A stretch of 64,000 nt of DNA from Verrucomicrobium spinosum DSM 4136 = JCM 18804 (GTDB taxonomy: Bacteria > Verrucomicrobiota > Verrucomicrobiia > Verrucomicrobiales > Verrucomicrobiaceae): the NCBI RefSeq assembly GCF_000172155.1, contig NZ_ABIZ01000001.1, positions 1-64,000 on the forward strand, given 5' to 3'. Shown here piece after piece: positions 27,683 through 36,597 of the stretch (the stretch's first letter is position 1; each line of letters opens with the position of its first letter). The notes under the pieces are model-generated. The model saw only the letters and a program-made list of their open reading frames with translations, was not told the origin of the DNA and did not search any database. The position numbers were made by a program, and so were the translations under genes.

Positions 27683-28942
27683 TCATGGACGTCGGGTGAT
27701 GTCCGGAACAGTCTCCTTCAGGATCTGCACAATAGCCCGCTTCTCCTCCAGGGGCAGATAGCTGTAGGCGGGATCCGGTTTGCCCTCACTCAGTGCCTGG
27801 CCGAGACGGCGATAGACCCGCTGCTTCATCTCGGCGGGCATTTTCTGAAACACCGTGGAGTGAATCATATAGCTGCAGCGGTACTTGAAGATGCGAGTGC
27901 GCAGATCGAAGTCGCGCAGCGAGGTACCCCCGGCGGTGGTCTTGCGCGGCTTGAGGAAATCGGCCACGAAGGTGGGATCGCCCTCCACTCCCCCGGCGGG
28001 CAGCTTCACCTCATCGGCAAAGAGGATGTAGCGGACAAAGGCGTCTGCGACCTTGTCCAGCTCCGCACCGTGGGCCGGGGTCAGGCGGCCCTTGTCCTCC
28101 TCCAGCAGGGCGCGGGTGCGGTAGGTGGCCTCGACAAGGCGGGTTACGAACCCGAGCTGATGCTCAAATACGAGGTGGGTCAGGATGTCGCTGGTGGCCA
28201 CCGGGTACTTGTTCACGTCGAACCGCTCCCCCGGCACCACGGACTCTGTCTGCACACCCTGCGGGGAAAGCCGACCGATCAGATTGCCCCAGTGACCGGT
28301 AATGGCGTGTTTGCCCGTCACATGCCAGCCGGCAAAGCGCTCGTTGAACGGGATGCCGTGGCCCGTGGTGTCCTGGCGGAAAGACTTCACACTGCCCCCG
28401 GTGGGCCCAGGCAGGGACGATTCCACCACCCAGTTGGGCACCCGGCCTGTTTCCGAGCCCGCGTGGCAGTTCATGCAGCGGTTGGAGCGCTCGATCACGG
28501 GGGCCTGTCCCGGCTGGGGGATGTCGAAGATGTAGAAAATCGCGCCCAGATCGGGGTCGAGCGAGGCCACCTCGATCCGGCCCCCTGGGATGTAGCCGAT
28601 GGACACCTCGTCATTGAAGTACACCGACCGCGGATTGCGGGGTGAAATGAACCGGAGCTGAAGGCTGGTGGTGGAAAACACCCACATCTGGCTCGAGGCA
28701 GGAATGTCCAGCGCCTTGAGCAGGCTGATGAGGAAGGCCTTGTCACTGCTGAAATCGATCGGGGCCCGCCCGGCTTCAAAGTCCGTCTTGAACTGGGTGA
28801 ACCGATCCTGCGGCTCCCGCTCCCAGTAGCTGTGCGGCGGGAGCGTGAAGGCATTGGGCGCCTCCGCCGCGTGCAGGGATGTCGCCACTCCCCCCAGCAG
28901 AAGGGTGCTCGCGAGCAGGCGGGGCAGGACTTGGCGGATCAT
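27683..28942 (-). CDS. Exported mono-haem c-type cytochrome-like protein, function unknown
   Basis: A 419-residue protein with a signal peptide (hydrophobic 8-25, AA cleavage near 26) and one CXXCH haem-binding site, C156-M-N-C159-H160, in the middle of the chain. The remaining sequence (for example RSVYFNDEVSIGYIPGG and THLVFEHQLGFVTRLVEATY) is not a family I can name. The start at 28,942 gives a proper signal peptide; the frame is open to 28,981. Probably periplasmic. It is divergent from the TPR gene. Confidence 0.82.
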   Translation of the reverse strand: MIRQVLPRLLASTLLLGGVATSLHAAEAPNAFTLPPHSYWEREPQDRFTQFKTDFEAGRAPIDFSSDKAFLISLLKALDIPASSQMWVFSTTSLQLRFISPRNPRSVYFNDEVSIGYIPGGRIEVASLDPDLGAIFYIFDIPQPGQAPVIERSNRCMNCHAGSETGRVPNWVVESSLPGPTGGSVKSFRQDTTGHGIPFNERFAGWHVTGKHAITGHWGNLIGRLSPQGVQTESVVPGERFDVNKYPVATSDILTHLVFEHQLGFVTRLVEATYRTRALLEEDKGRLTPAHGAELDKVADAFVRYILFADEVKLPAGGVEGDPTFVADFLKPRKTTAGGTSLRDFDLRTRIFKYRCSYMIHSTVFQKMPAEMKQRVYRRLGQALSEGKPDPAYSYLPLEEKRAIVQILKETVPDITRRP

Positions 28943-29098
28943 GGGCGGCAGCGGATCTCGGAGGGGGGCAAAACGACCCACAGATTACGATGCGGGCCGC
29001 GCAATTGAAACACCCCTTTGGCCCCGAATGTTGCACGCGGCCGGGCGGGAACCAACTTTGCCTTGCCTGCCAGCACAGTGGAGGGAAGACTTTCTGCC

Positions 29099-31228
29099 AT
29101 GTCCGGCCCGCCTTCACGCCTCCGCTACCCCCTCGCGCTGCTGCTTGCGCTTCAGACGCTGGCCCCCCTGCCGACGGCCTTTGCACAGTCCTACCGGGAC
29201 ATCGCCAAGGAGGCTGCGCTCAAGGGTGAGAACGAGAAGGCGGTGATCAACTACGAACTGGCGCTGAGCTCGGCCACGAAGCTGTTTAAGGAAAACGACA
29301 TCGAAATCGTGATCCGTCGCGGAGAACTGGGCGAAGCCTACCGCGCCGTCGGCCGGTGGAAGGAGGCCATTGAGCAGCTGGACTACGCCTGGCGTCGCTC
29401 CCGGTACGATGCGGAAATCAACCAGCGCTGGAGCGGAAAGGAGGGCGACCTCGCCTTTGGGTTCGCGGAGAAACTGGGCCGCGCCTGTCAGGCCGCAGGC
29501 CGCTATGATGACGCGCTCATGGCCTTCGAGACCAATCTGTCCGATGCCGAACGCACCGGCCGGCCGGCGTCCGATTTGATTGCGCCCGCCGGGTTGCTGG
29601 CAGACACGCTTCTGCTCCTGCAACGGGATGAGGAGGCGGACAAGGCCGTGGCCCGTGCGGTGGATGCCGCACGCAAGGCACATGGCAATGAGCCCCCCGC
29701 CCTGGCGAGGGACCTTTCCATGCTCGCGCAAATCTACTATGGGCAGCTGCGGTATGCCAGGGCGCTGCCGCTGGCCCGCGAGGCCCTGACATTGGCCGAG
29801 CAGAACTTTCCCGATGAATCGCGGGATGTAGGTCTTTACCAGAGCCGGGTGGGAGCCCTCATGGTGCTCGCAGGCGGTGATGATGCGGGCGCGAAGACGC
29901 TGCTGGAGAAGTCCCGCGAGAACCTGCTGAAGAAGCAGACGCGCGATGCGGTGGAGTTGCTCCTGGTGGAGTTGAGTCTCGCCAGGCTGGCTTCCCGTCA
30001 GGGCGAGTTTGACCTGTGTCAGAAGCACAGCGGCGAGGCCTGGCGCATCTGCCGGATGCACTACCCGGCCGATCATCCTGAGACAGGCCGTTGCTACCGT
30101 CAGCTCGCGGACAACTTCACCGCGATGGAGATGAGTGAGGATGCCGCCGGACTTTATGCCAAAGCCCTGGCCATTTTTGAGGCGCACTTGGGCAAGGACC
30201 ACCCGCTCACTGCGGAGACCCACGCCATTGTCGTGAAGGCGGAGACCCAGCTCATCGCCGAACGCGAACAAGCCATGAAAGAGAAGGCCATGATGGTCGC
30301 CGAGCAAAAGGCCCGCATCGCTGCGGAAGAGAAAGCGAAAGCCGACGCCGCGGAAAAGGTCCGCATGGAAGCTGAGGAAAAGGCCCGGATGGCCGCGGCT
30401 GAGAAAGCCCGGATCGAGGTAGAGAAGGCGCAGCTCGCCATGAAGGCGAAGCAGGAGGCTGAAGAGAAAGCGCGCAAGGCTGCTGAGGAGAAAGCCATGC
30501 TGGCCGAAGCAGCAGCAGCCAAAGCAGCAGCAGAGAAAGCCAAGCTGGAAGAGGAGAAGGCCATGAAGGCTGCCCAGGCCAGGGCAGCGGCAGAGGAAAA
30601 AGCGCGTCTCGCTGCGGAAGAGAAGACCAGGATGGAAGAAGCCAAGGCCAAGAAAGCGGCTGAAGAGGCCAAGATGGCGGAAGCCGCTGCCGCCAAAGCT
30701 GCGGAAGAAAAGGCGCTGAAGGAGGAGAAGGCTCGCATCGCCGCGGAGGAGAAAGCCAAAGTGGCAGCCGAACAGAAGGCCCGCATGGCTGCGGCAGAAG
30801 CAGAGAAAGAAAAGGAAAAGGAAGAAGAAGCCCCCGCACCCAAGAAAGCCGCGGTTACGGCCTCGAAATCCACCAAGGGCACCAGCGAAAAGAACAAGAA
30901 GGCAGTTGCCTCCTCGAAGTCTCAGCCCAAACCAAAACCCAAGCCGGAAGCAACTCCTGCGGCACCGCCCAAACCGGTGGTGATGGCTGAACCGGTTGAG
31001 GAAAAAGAGAAGGAGAAAGAAAAAGGCCCCGGCGTGGCTGCGAGAGTCACCAAGTCCGTTACGGGCGTTACTGGGGCTGTTTCCGGCGCTGTGACGGGTG
31101 CGGTTTCAGGAGCAACGGATGCGGTGTCCGGTGCGGTCACGGGTACGGTGAAGAAGCTGTTCAACCGCAAGAAGTCGGACCCGGGTGATGGCGATGGGAA
31201 TGGGAACGGCAAAGAAGAGAAGCCGTGA
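29099..31228 (+). CDS. Exported TPR protein with long TolA-like coiled coil
   Basis: A 709-residue protein. It has a signal peptide (about 10-28, ending PTAFA) and TPR-like helical repeats (about 30-370, for example GEAYRAVGRWKEAIEQLDYAW). A long Ala/Glu/Lys/Met-rich coiled coil follows (~385-575, EEKARMAAAEKAR type, TolA-like), then a Lys/Pro-rich linker. The C-terminus has a repeating GAVTGAVSGATDAVSGAV stretch followed by a basic end (KKLFNRKK). A Shine-Dalgarno-like GGAGGGAAG precedes the 29,099 ATG. Its role is unknown; the layout suggests an envelope-spanning scaffold. Confidence 0.85.
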   Translation: MSGPPSRLRYPLALLLALQTLAPLPTAFAQSYRDIAKEAALKGENEKAVINYELALSSATKLFKENDIEIVIRRGELGEAYRAVGRWKEAIEQLDYAWRRSRYDAEINQRWSGKEGDLAFGFAEKLGRACQAAGRYDDALMAFETNLSDAERTGRPASDLIAPAGLLADTLLLLQRDEEADKAVARAVDAARKAHGNEPPALARDLSMLAQIYYGQLRYARALPLAREALTLAEQNFPDESRDVGLYQSRVGALMVLAGGDDAGAKTLLEKSRENLLKKQTRDAVELLLVELSLARLASRQGEFDLCQKHSGEAWRICRMHYPADHPETGRCYRQLADNFTAMEMSEDAAGLYAKALAIFEAHLGKDHPLTAETHAIVVKAETQLIAEREQAMKEKAMMVAEQKARIAAEEKAKADAAEKVRMEAEEKARMAAAEKARIEVEKAQLAMKAKQEAEEKARKAAEEKAMLAEAAAAKAAAEKAKLEEEKAMKAAQARAAAEEKARLAAEEKTRMEEAKAKKAAEEAKMAEAAAAKAAEEKALKEEKARIAAEEKAKVAAEQKARMAAAEAEKEKEKEEEAPAPKKAAVTASKSTKGTSEKNKKAVASSKSQPKPKPKPEATPAAPPKPVVMAEPVEEKEKEKEKGPGVAARVTKSVTGVTGAVSGAVTGAVSGATDAVSGAVTGTVKKLFNRKKSDPGDGDGNGNGKEEKP

Positions 31229-32109
31229 TGATTGGGGTGGCTGGGATGGCCTTGAGAGATCGGAGGATTTAGGAAAAACAAGGGCGATAGAATGGCCAAC
31301 ACCTGATCCCGCTTGCGGGATTTTGGGAGTGCGGCAAGCATTGCCGCTTTTGGGAGTCCTGTGTCGGACTGGAAGCGTTGGGGCGTGAGCGGAGGATTGT
31401 GGGTTCTGGCGGGTGGCGAAGGGTTATAGCCCATCACAAGGGGCGCCAAAGCGGCGGTGCCCGCGCGCACTCCAAAGCGACTTCGTCGCCAGGTGGAGGA
31501 CGTGGTGGGAAGAATTGCGTTGGGGAGGCTTGCGATGTCGGAGGCACGTTCGACTGAATGCCTTCTGCAGGATGCAGAAGGCGGCACGCTGGAAGCGCGC
31601 GGTCCCCACGTTTCAAAGACTCCGTCTGCGAGAGACGATGGGAAGCTTGGGGAGCGCACGCATCTTGCGTGCTGTTCCTGGCATCTTGCCGGGAACGACC
31701 ATGCGGCAAGCGTTGCCGCTTTGGGAAGGCCTGTGTCGGACAGGAAGGGTTGGAGTGTGAACGGAGGATGTGGGCTCTGGCGGGTGGCGAAGGGTTTGAG
31801 GACATCACAAGGGGTGCGAAAGCGGCGGTTCCCGCGCGCACTCCAAAGCGACTTCGTCGCCAGGTGGAGGACGTGGTGGGAAGAATTGCGTTGGGGAGGC
31901 TTACGATGTTGGAGGCACGCTCGACTGAATGGGAAGCTGGGGGAGCGCAGGCGGCCCTCCTGCTGCAAGGGCGGCTCGCCCGCGGCTCAGTGCGCATCTC
32001 CCCACGAGCTCACCCTATCGCTCCGATCACTGAGTCCCCGGCGAGCCGCCGGGAACGGCAGTCGAGCCGACTGCGCACCCAATACCTTGATGTTTACCAT
32101 CTCCCCCCA
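31229..32109. repeat. Direct-repeat region, period 371 bp
   Basis: A block of ~240 bp at 31,320-31,560 recurs at 31,699-31,931. The shared run TCCAAAGCGACTTCGTCGCC starts at 31,471 and 31,842, exactly 371 bp apart. It continues through GGTGGAGGACGTGGTGGGAAG to TCGACTGAATG. Between the copies, 31,641-31,700 is the element found inverted at 3030-3088. Open frames here are repeat translations, not genes. Confidence 0.85.
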
Positions 32110-34719
32110 TCACTTCGCCCCGGCTTTCTTCTTCATCGTCTCCAGTTGTTTCTCCATCTCCTGCGCCTTGCGTTGCAGGTCCTGCATCTGGGTCCACACG
32201 TCTTTCAACTCCAGCGGCCGGGGTTGGTCGGCACTCAGAGTCACGATGGCTTTCTCTACAGCATCCCGCACCGGATCTTTGAAGGGCTTGCTCACCGCAG
32301 TCAGGGGCTTGAGCACTGCCAGTGACCTTGCATCTCGCAGGGTGCCCAATCCCTGGGCTGCGGCGACGCGAAGCTCTTCCCTGGGATGGCTGAGGTGGCT
32401 GGTCAAGAACACGCGCACGGGTTCGCGTTCCTCTGCTTTCAGGTCACGTGCCAGAAAAGCGAGCGCGTCCATGCCCGCCGCAAAGTCCCCGGTATCAAAC
32501 TCCAGCGCATCCGCCTTGGAGCTCAGCTTGGCCAGGATCAGCGGCACGGCCGTGGCATCGCCTTGGGCACGGAACGCACCGATCACTGCGGCGGCCACCA
32601 TGTTGTGATAAGAGGGTGTGGCCATCAACCGTATCAGTTCCGCAGTGATGGCTGGCTCCGCGGGCCGGGCACCCCAGGTGGTGATGATTTGACCCAGGAT
32701 CTCGGGGTTCTTCTCGCGTTGCGCCTGTTGCAACAAGGCGGCGTGGGCGACCGGATGAGGATACGCTCCAAGGGCTTCCACGACGGCCTTGCGCGCCCGG
32801 GCCTCAGGCTGGTTCAAGCCTGCAACCAGGGCATCGCGGGCGGCCGGGGTCATGACCTGCTTCAGGGCCTTGGCCGCCTCACTGCGTACCCCGTAAAAGG
32901 CATCCTTGTTCAGCACTTCCGCGATCTGTCTCACACTGTCGTCATCCTTCTTCCTGCCCAGTGCCTGCACGGCATAGATGCGACCCAGCACATCCCCTTG
33001 CAGCTGCCGCTTCACCATGTCGGGCGGCGGAGTGAAGTCCCACTTCGCCAGCAGGGTCGTGTCCGGATCCAGGCGGACGAGTTCTGGTGCCGTGGGTACG
33101 GGGAAATAAAAGTCCTCCTCCGCCTTGGTGACGGTGACCTTGAAGTCCACCGGCTTTTCCGCTCCCTTGGGCCAGAATCGCACGGGCAGGTCAAACTGGA
33201 ACAGCAGCACCTGCTCGCTCACCTTCTGGGTCTGGCGCACGGTCACTTTGGCCAGTTTGGCCGCGGCATCCCAGGAGTAGTCCGCCTTCAATTCGGGCAC
33301 GCCGCCGTGGTAGAGCCACTGGTCGAAGAATCGGTCAAAGGACAGGCCGGACACTTCCTCCAGCACATCCTGGAGATCATCCGTACCCACCACCGTGTTG
33401 CGGTGCCGGTCCAGATACGTCTTCACTGCCTTGCGGAAAAGGTCCTCGCCCAGGCGGCTGCGGATCATGTGCAGCACCCAGGCACCCTTGGGATAGGAGC
33501 GGTAGTCAAACTGCTCCATGGGATCCTTGTAATCCCGCCAGACGATCGGGCGGGAATCCAGCCGGTCGAAGACCTTGTTGGCCTCCCGCAACAGTCCGAA
33601 CTGGTACGCTTCCGGACCGTTGCGCTCGCCTTCATAGAGGACAGTGTAGTAGGTGGCAAATCCCTCATTGAGCCAGAGGTGTGACCAGTCGCGGCAGGTG
33701 ACCAGATCCCCAAACCACTGGTGTGTCGCCTCGTGCGCATCCAGCCAGTGCAGGCTGGAGAGTGTTTCCGTGTCATCCTGGAAGAGGAGGCCCGCGGCCT
33801 GGAAGGTGCAGCTCGTGTTCTCCATGCCGCCGGCGATGAAGTCCAGACAATACACCTGGTGGTACTTGTCCCAGGGGAAGGGTGTACCCGTCTCGCGTTC
33901 GAGGAAGGGGATGATCTTCGCCGTGTCGCGGAAGGCATTGGCTGCCTGAGCCGTCTCGGACGGCGGCACGTGCAGCGCCAGGGGCACGGTGCCCGCCTTC
34001 CCCTCCAGGGTGTGGAAATAACCTGCGGCCAGGGCCACGAGGTAGTTCACATGCGGCTGGTTCTGCCGCCAGTGCCACAGCGTGAGACCGGCGGCGTCCT
34101 TCTGGTTATTGGAAACCAACACGCCGTTGGAAATGGCCTGCATGTCCGCGGGAATGTGGCAGACCACCTCGCTGGTGAAGCGCTCGTTGGGGTAGTCGTA
34201 ACAAGGGAACCAGAAGCGGTGCAGCTCCGCCTCCCCCTGCGTCCACACCTGAGTGTCGCCGGGCTTGTAGCCGTTCTCGGGTGTGCGGAAATAAAGTCCC
34301 CGTTCCGGTTGCGCGCGGTAGCGGATCACCACGCCTGCCTCGGCATCAACGGGCACGGGGTTCTTGAAGACCAGCACCAGCTTTTCGTCCGTCACCGCAT
34401 ACTCGGCCAGCAGGGCGTTGCTCGTTTGCACGCCTTCAATCTCCAGGCCCACCGCATCCAGCTCGAGTTTGGTGAGCGGAGTGGCGATCGGCTTGAAAGT
34501 GAGCGAGGAGGTCCCTTTGACAGTGCGTTTGTCGAAGTCCGGGGTCACATCCAGTTTCAGATGCAGGATGTCCACCAGCCGGTCCCGGGCGTATTTGCGG
34601 CCTGGTTTTTCGTTGGTGATTTTGGGCAGGAGATGCTTGCCGCAGGCGCAGATGGAGTCCTGCCCGGCCATGACGGCCTGGCTCGCGAGGAGGGAAAATA
34701 GGAGGGCGGCGCGGAGCAT
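32110..34719 (-). CDS. M1-family aminopeptidase with C-terminal HEAT-like repeats
   Basis: An 869-residue exported zinc metallopeptidase. It has a signal peptide at 1-18 and an N-terminal saddle domain. The catalytic domain has the exopeptidase motif GGMEN (297-301) and zinc motif HEATH (H329, E330, H333) with the third ligand E352 in NEGFA. After about residue 590 there are HEAT-like alpha repeats (for example RSEAAKALKQVMTPAARDAL). The C-terminus is a short coiled coil. It removes N-terminal residues from peptides, probably in the periplasm. The frame is open to 34,776, but the 34,719 ATG starts the signal peptide. Confidence 0.94.
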   Translation of the reverse strand: MLRAALLFSLLASQAVMAGQDSICACGKHLLPKITNEKPGRKYARDRLVDILHLKLDVTPDFDKRTVKGTSSLTFKPIATPLTKLELDAVGLEIEGVQTSNALLAEYAVTDEKLVLVFKNPVPVDAEAGVVIRYRAQPERGLYFRTPENGYKPGDTQVWTQGEAELHRFWFPCYDYPNERFTSEVVCHIPADMQAISNGVLVSNNQKDAAGLTLWHWRQNQPHVNYLVALAAGYFHTLEGKAGTVPLALHVPPSETAQAANAFRDTAKIIPFLERETGTPFPWDKYHQVYCLDFIAGGMENTSCTFQAAGLLFQDDTETLSSLHWLDAHEATHQWFGDLVTCRDWSHLWLNEGFATYYTVLYEGERNGPEAYQFGLLREANKVFDRLDSRPIVWRDYKDPMEQFDYRSYPKGAWVLHMIRSRLGEDLFRKAVKTYLDRHRNTVVGTDDLQDVLEEVSGLSFDRFFDQWLYHGGVPELKADYSWDAAAKLAKVTVRQTQKVSEQVLLFQFDLPVRFWPKGAEKPVDFKVTVTKAEEDFYFPVPTAPELVRLDPDTTLLAKWDFTPPPDMVKRQLQGDVLGRIYAVQALGRKKDDDSVRQIAEVLNKDAFYGVRSEAAKALKQVMTPAARDALVAGLNQPEARARKAVVEALGAYPHPVAHAALLQQAQREKNPEILGQIITTWGARPAEPAITAELIRLMATPSYHNMVAAAVIGAFRAQGDATAVPLILAKLSSKADALEFDTGDFAAGMDALAFLARDLKAEEREPVRVFLTSHLSHPREELRVAAAQGLGTLRDARSLAVLKPLTAVSKPFKDPVRDAVEKAIVTLSADQPRPLELKDVWTQMQDLQRKAQEMEKQLETMKKKAGAK

Positions 34720-34766
34720 GGGAACGTGGAGTAAGGCCCCTGTTTTGGCAGAAAGGCCTTTGGATG

Positions 34767-34849
34767 GAAACTTCAAAATTCAACGAGGCTTCACCGGTAC
34801 GGCCTCCCAGTCTCCACCTTGAAGTTTGGCATTTGAATTTTGAAGTTTC
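34767..34849. repeat. 17-bp inverted repeat of a dispersed motif
   Basis: GAAACTTCAAAATTCAA (34,767-34,783) is repeated as its exact reverse complement TTGAATTTTGAAGTTTC (34,833-34,849), separated by 49 bp. Related copies lie at 49,835-49,860 and 61,121-61,137, all in gaps between genes. Confidence 0.75.
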
Positions 34850-34864
34850 CGCCGCCCCGGCGGC

Positions 34865-34882
34865 CATGCAACGATTTGCATG
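34865..34882. promoter_or_regulatory. Inverted repeat upstream of the Nit1C operon, possible activator site
   Basis: CATGCAA-CGAT-TTGCATG is a perfect 7-bp inverted repeat with a 4-bp spacer. It is centred about 46 bp upstream of the sigma-54-like element and about 134 bp upstream of the first operon gene. It does not match the NtrC consensus. The position suits an enhancer-binding regulator, but this is inference. Confidence 0.4.
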
Positions 34883-34918
34883 AATGTCCGGCCAGACGGA
34901 ACAGACCACCTGGCATGG

Positions 34919-34934
34919 TGGCACCGCGGCTGCT
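34919..34934 (+). promoter_or_regulatory. Candidate sigma-54 (-24/-12) promoter of the Nit1C operon
   Basis: TGGCACCGCGGCTGCT matches the RpoN consensus TGGCAC-N5-TTGCW with the GG and GC doublets at the correct spacing and one mismatch in the -12 block (CTGCT). It lies 73 bp before the ATG of the first Nit1C gene. Sigma-54 control would fit a nitrogen-scavenging operon. Confidence 0.55.
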
Positions 34935-35007
34935 GAATCTCTGCGGCGTGTGAGGACCCATTCAGGGCCTCCGAGGATAACGGAAAACCATCTACTCCCT
35001 GACGACT

Positions 35008-35490
35008 ATGCCCGCGGTAAACAGAGACATGAACAAGGACGGCGACTTTCTCGTGGATTATGAAGAGAAGGTCTTCGAGGACGTGAAGGCCAATCCTGGC
35101 GAGAAGGCGCTGGTCACCTTTCACGGTGTCGCCTTCGAAGGGTCCATCGGTCTGGTGAACACCCTGGTGGCCACCCGGTTGCTGCGCAAAGGCTATGAAA
35201 CCTCCATCCTCCTGTATGGCCCGGGGGTAACTCTCGGATTCCAGCGAGGTTTCCCCACCCTTGGCGATGAGGCTTTCCCCGGCCATCTCCTAGTGAACAA
35301 GCGTCTGGCCCAGTTCATGGCGGAGGGGGGCAAGATCTATGCCTGCCGCTTCTCCACGCAGGCACTGTACGGGCAGACGGAGAAGGCTTTCATTCCGGGC
35401 ATCATTCCCATCAACCCCCTGGATGTGCTGGACATTGTTCTCCTCCACGGCAGGGCCAATGCGGTCCAGATCCACTCCTGGAACCTGTAA
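35008..35490 (+). CDS. MSMEG_0572/Sll0783-family nitrogen-starvation protein (Nit1C cluster)
   Basis: A 160-residue cytosolic-looking protein with the family pattern [31 protein letters not shown]...ILLYGPGV and [20 protein letters not shown]. The family is named after Sll0783 of Synechocystis, which is induced on nitrogen starvation, and MSMEG_0572 of M. smegmatis. It is a constant member of the Nit1C gene cluster. Its biochemical role is not established. It is the first gene of a seven-gene unidirectional operon, with a candidate sigma-54 promoter upstream. Confidence 0.9.
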   Translation: MPAVNRDMNKDGDFLVDYEEKVFEDVKANPGEKALVTFHGVAFEGSIGLVNTLVATRLLRKGYETSILLYGPGVTLGFQRGFPTLGDEAFPGHLLVNKRLAQFMAEGGKIYACRFSTQALYGQTEKAFIPGIIPINPLDVLDIVLLHGRANAVQIHSWNL

Positions 35491-35538
35491 CCAGCGCAGG
35501 ACGCAGCACCCGCAGACAAACACAACCCCCAGGGGCGT

Positions 35539-36597
35539 ATGGCAACGATGATTCGAGCGGCAGCGGTGCAGATCGCACCTGATCTGACCAGTGTGGAAGG
35601 CACGGTGGACCGTGTCTGCCGGGCGGTGGCCGAGGCTGCCGCCGGAGGGGTGGAACTGGCGGTCTTCCCAGAGACCTTCGTGCCCTACTACCCCTATTTC
35701 TCCTTTGTAGAGCCGCCGGTGAGCGCCGGTCGCGAGCACCTGCGGCTCTACGAAAACGCGGTGGAGGTCCCCGGCTGGATACCGGACATTCTTTCCCAAC
35801 AGGCCCGGCGGCATGGCATGGTGCTGGTGGTGGGAGTGAATGAACGGGACCACGGGTCTCTCTACAACACGCAGCTGGTCTTTGATGCCGACGGCACTCT
35901 GGTGCTGAAGCGGCGCAAGATCACCCCCACCTATCATGAACGCATGATTTGGGGCCAGGGCGATGGATCGGGGCTCAAAGTGGTGGAGACCAAGGTAGGC
36001 CGCCTGGGCGCTCTGGCCTGCTGGGAACACTACAACCCCCTCGCCCGGTTCTCGCTCATGGCCCAGCACGAGCAGATCCACTGTGCCCAGTTCCCTGGGT
36101 CCATGGTGGGGCCCATCTTCCGGGATCAGATCGAGGTGACCATCCGGCATCACGCGCTGGAGTCCGGTTGCTTCGTGGTGAACTCCACCGGCTGGCTCAC
36201 GGATGAGCAGATCACCAGTATCACTCCCGATGCCAAGATGCAGAAGGCGCTCCGCGGCGGGTGCTTCACCGCCATCGTCTCCCCTGAAGGTGCGCTCATG
36301 GGTGAACCGCTCACCGAGGGTGAAGGCATGGTGGTGGCGGATCTGGACTTCGCCCTCATCACCAAACGCAAGCGCATGATGGACAGCGTGGGCCACTACT
36401 CCCGGCCGGATCTGCTCTCCCTGGTGATGCACCAGCAGCCACTTCACCAATACACGTCGTGCCCCTCGCCATTGTCGGCGAGCCCTGAACCCCTGATCAA
36501 CGGTACCTCCCGCAGCCATGACCTCAGCTCCCCTTCCCATGAATCCAACGGACTTCGAGACCGCCTTGCTCACCCGCAAGCAATGGCTGGTGTCTGA
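35539..36597 (+). CDS. Nit1-type nitrilase of the Nit1C cluster (Sll0784-like)
   Basis: A carbon-nitrogen hydrolase that converts nitriles (R-CN), and in some Nit1C organisms cyanide, to acid plus ammonia. The nitrilase triad is visible: E45 in [11 protein letters not shown]127 in [16 protein letters not shown] and C161 in [10 protein letters not shown], with the structural E134. It is 352 residues long; the last ~30 (from about SRSHDLSS) are poorly conserved in type and lie over the start of the next gene. It begins 48 bp after the Sll0783-like gene. Confidence 0.94.
   Translation: MATMIRAAAVQIAPDLTSVEGTVDRVCRAVAEAAAGGVELAVFPETFVPYYPYFSFVEPPVSAGREHLRLYENAVEVPGWIPDILSQQARRHGMVLVVGVNERDHGSLYNTQLVFDADGTLVLKRRKITPTYHERMIWGQGDGSGLKVVETKVGRLGALACWEHYNPLARFSLMAQHEQIHCAQFPGSMVGPIFRDQIEVTIRHHALESGCFVVNSTGWLTDEQITSITPDAKMQKALRGGCFTAIVSPEGALMGEPLTEGEGMVVADLDFALITKRKRMMDSVGHYSRPDLLSLVMHQQPLHQYTSCPSPLSASPEPLINGTSRSHDLSSPSHESNGLRDRLAHPQAMAGV

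Noticed and set aside
25590..27761. A 723-codon plus-strand open frame
   Set aside because: It lies antisense to the aldo/keto reductase and PfkB kinase genes, both strongly supported. It has no recognisable domain; long antisense frames are common in GC-rich DNA.
30154..30897. A Ser/Ala/Phe-rich minus-strand open frame
   Set aside because: It is the antisense of the Ala/Glu/Lys coiled coil; its low complexity follows from that.
34865..34882. NtrC-type enhancer site
   Set aside because: The inverted repeat CATGCAA-N4-TTGCATG lacks the CC/GG core and 17-bp spacing of the NtrC consensus; it is kept only as a site for an unknown regulator.
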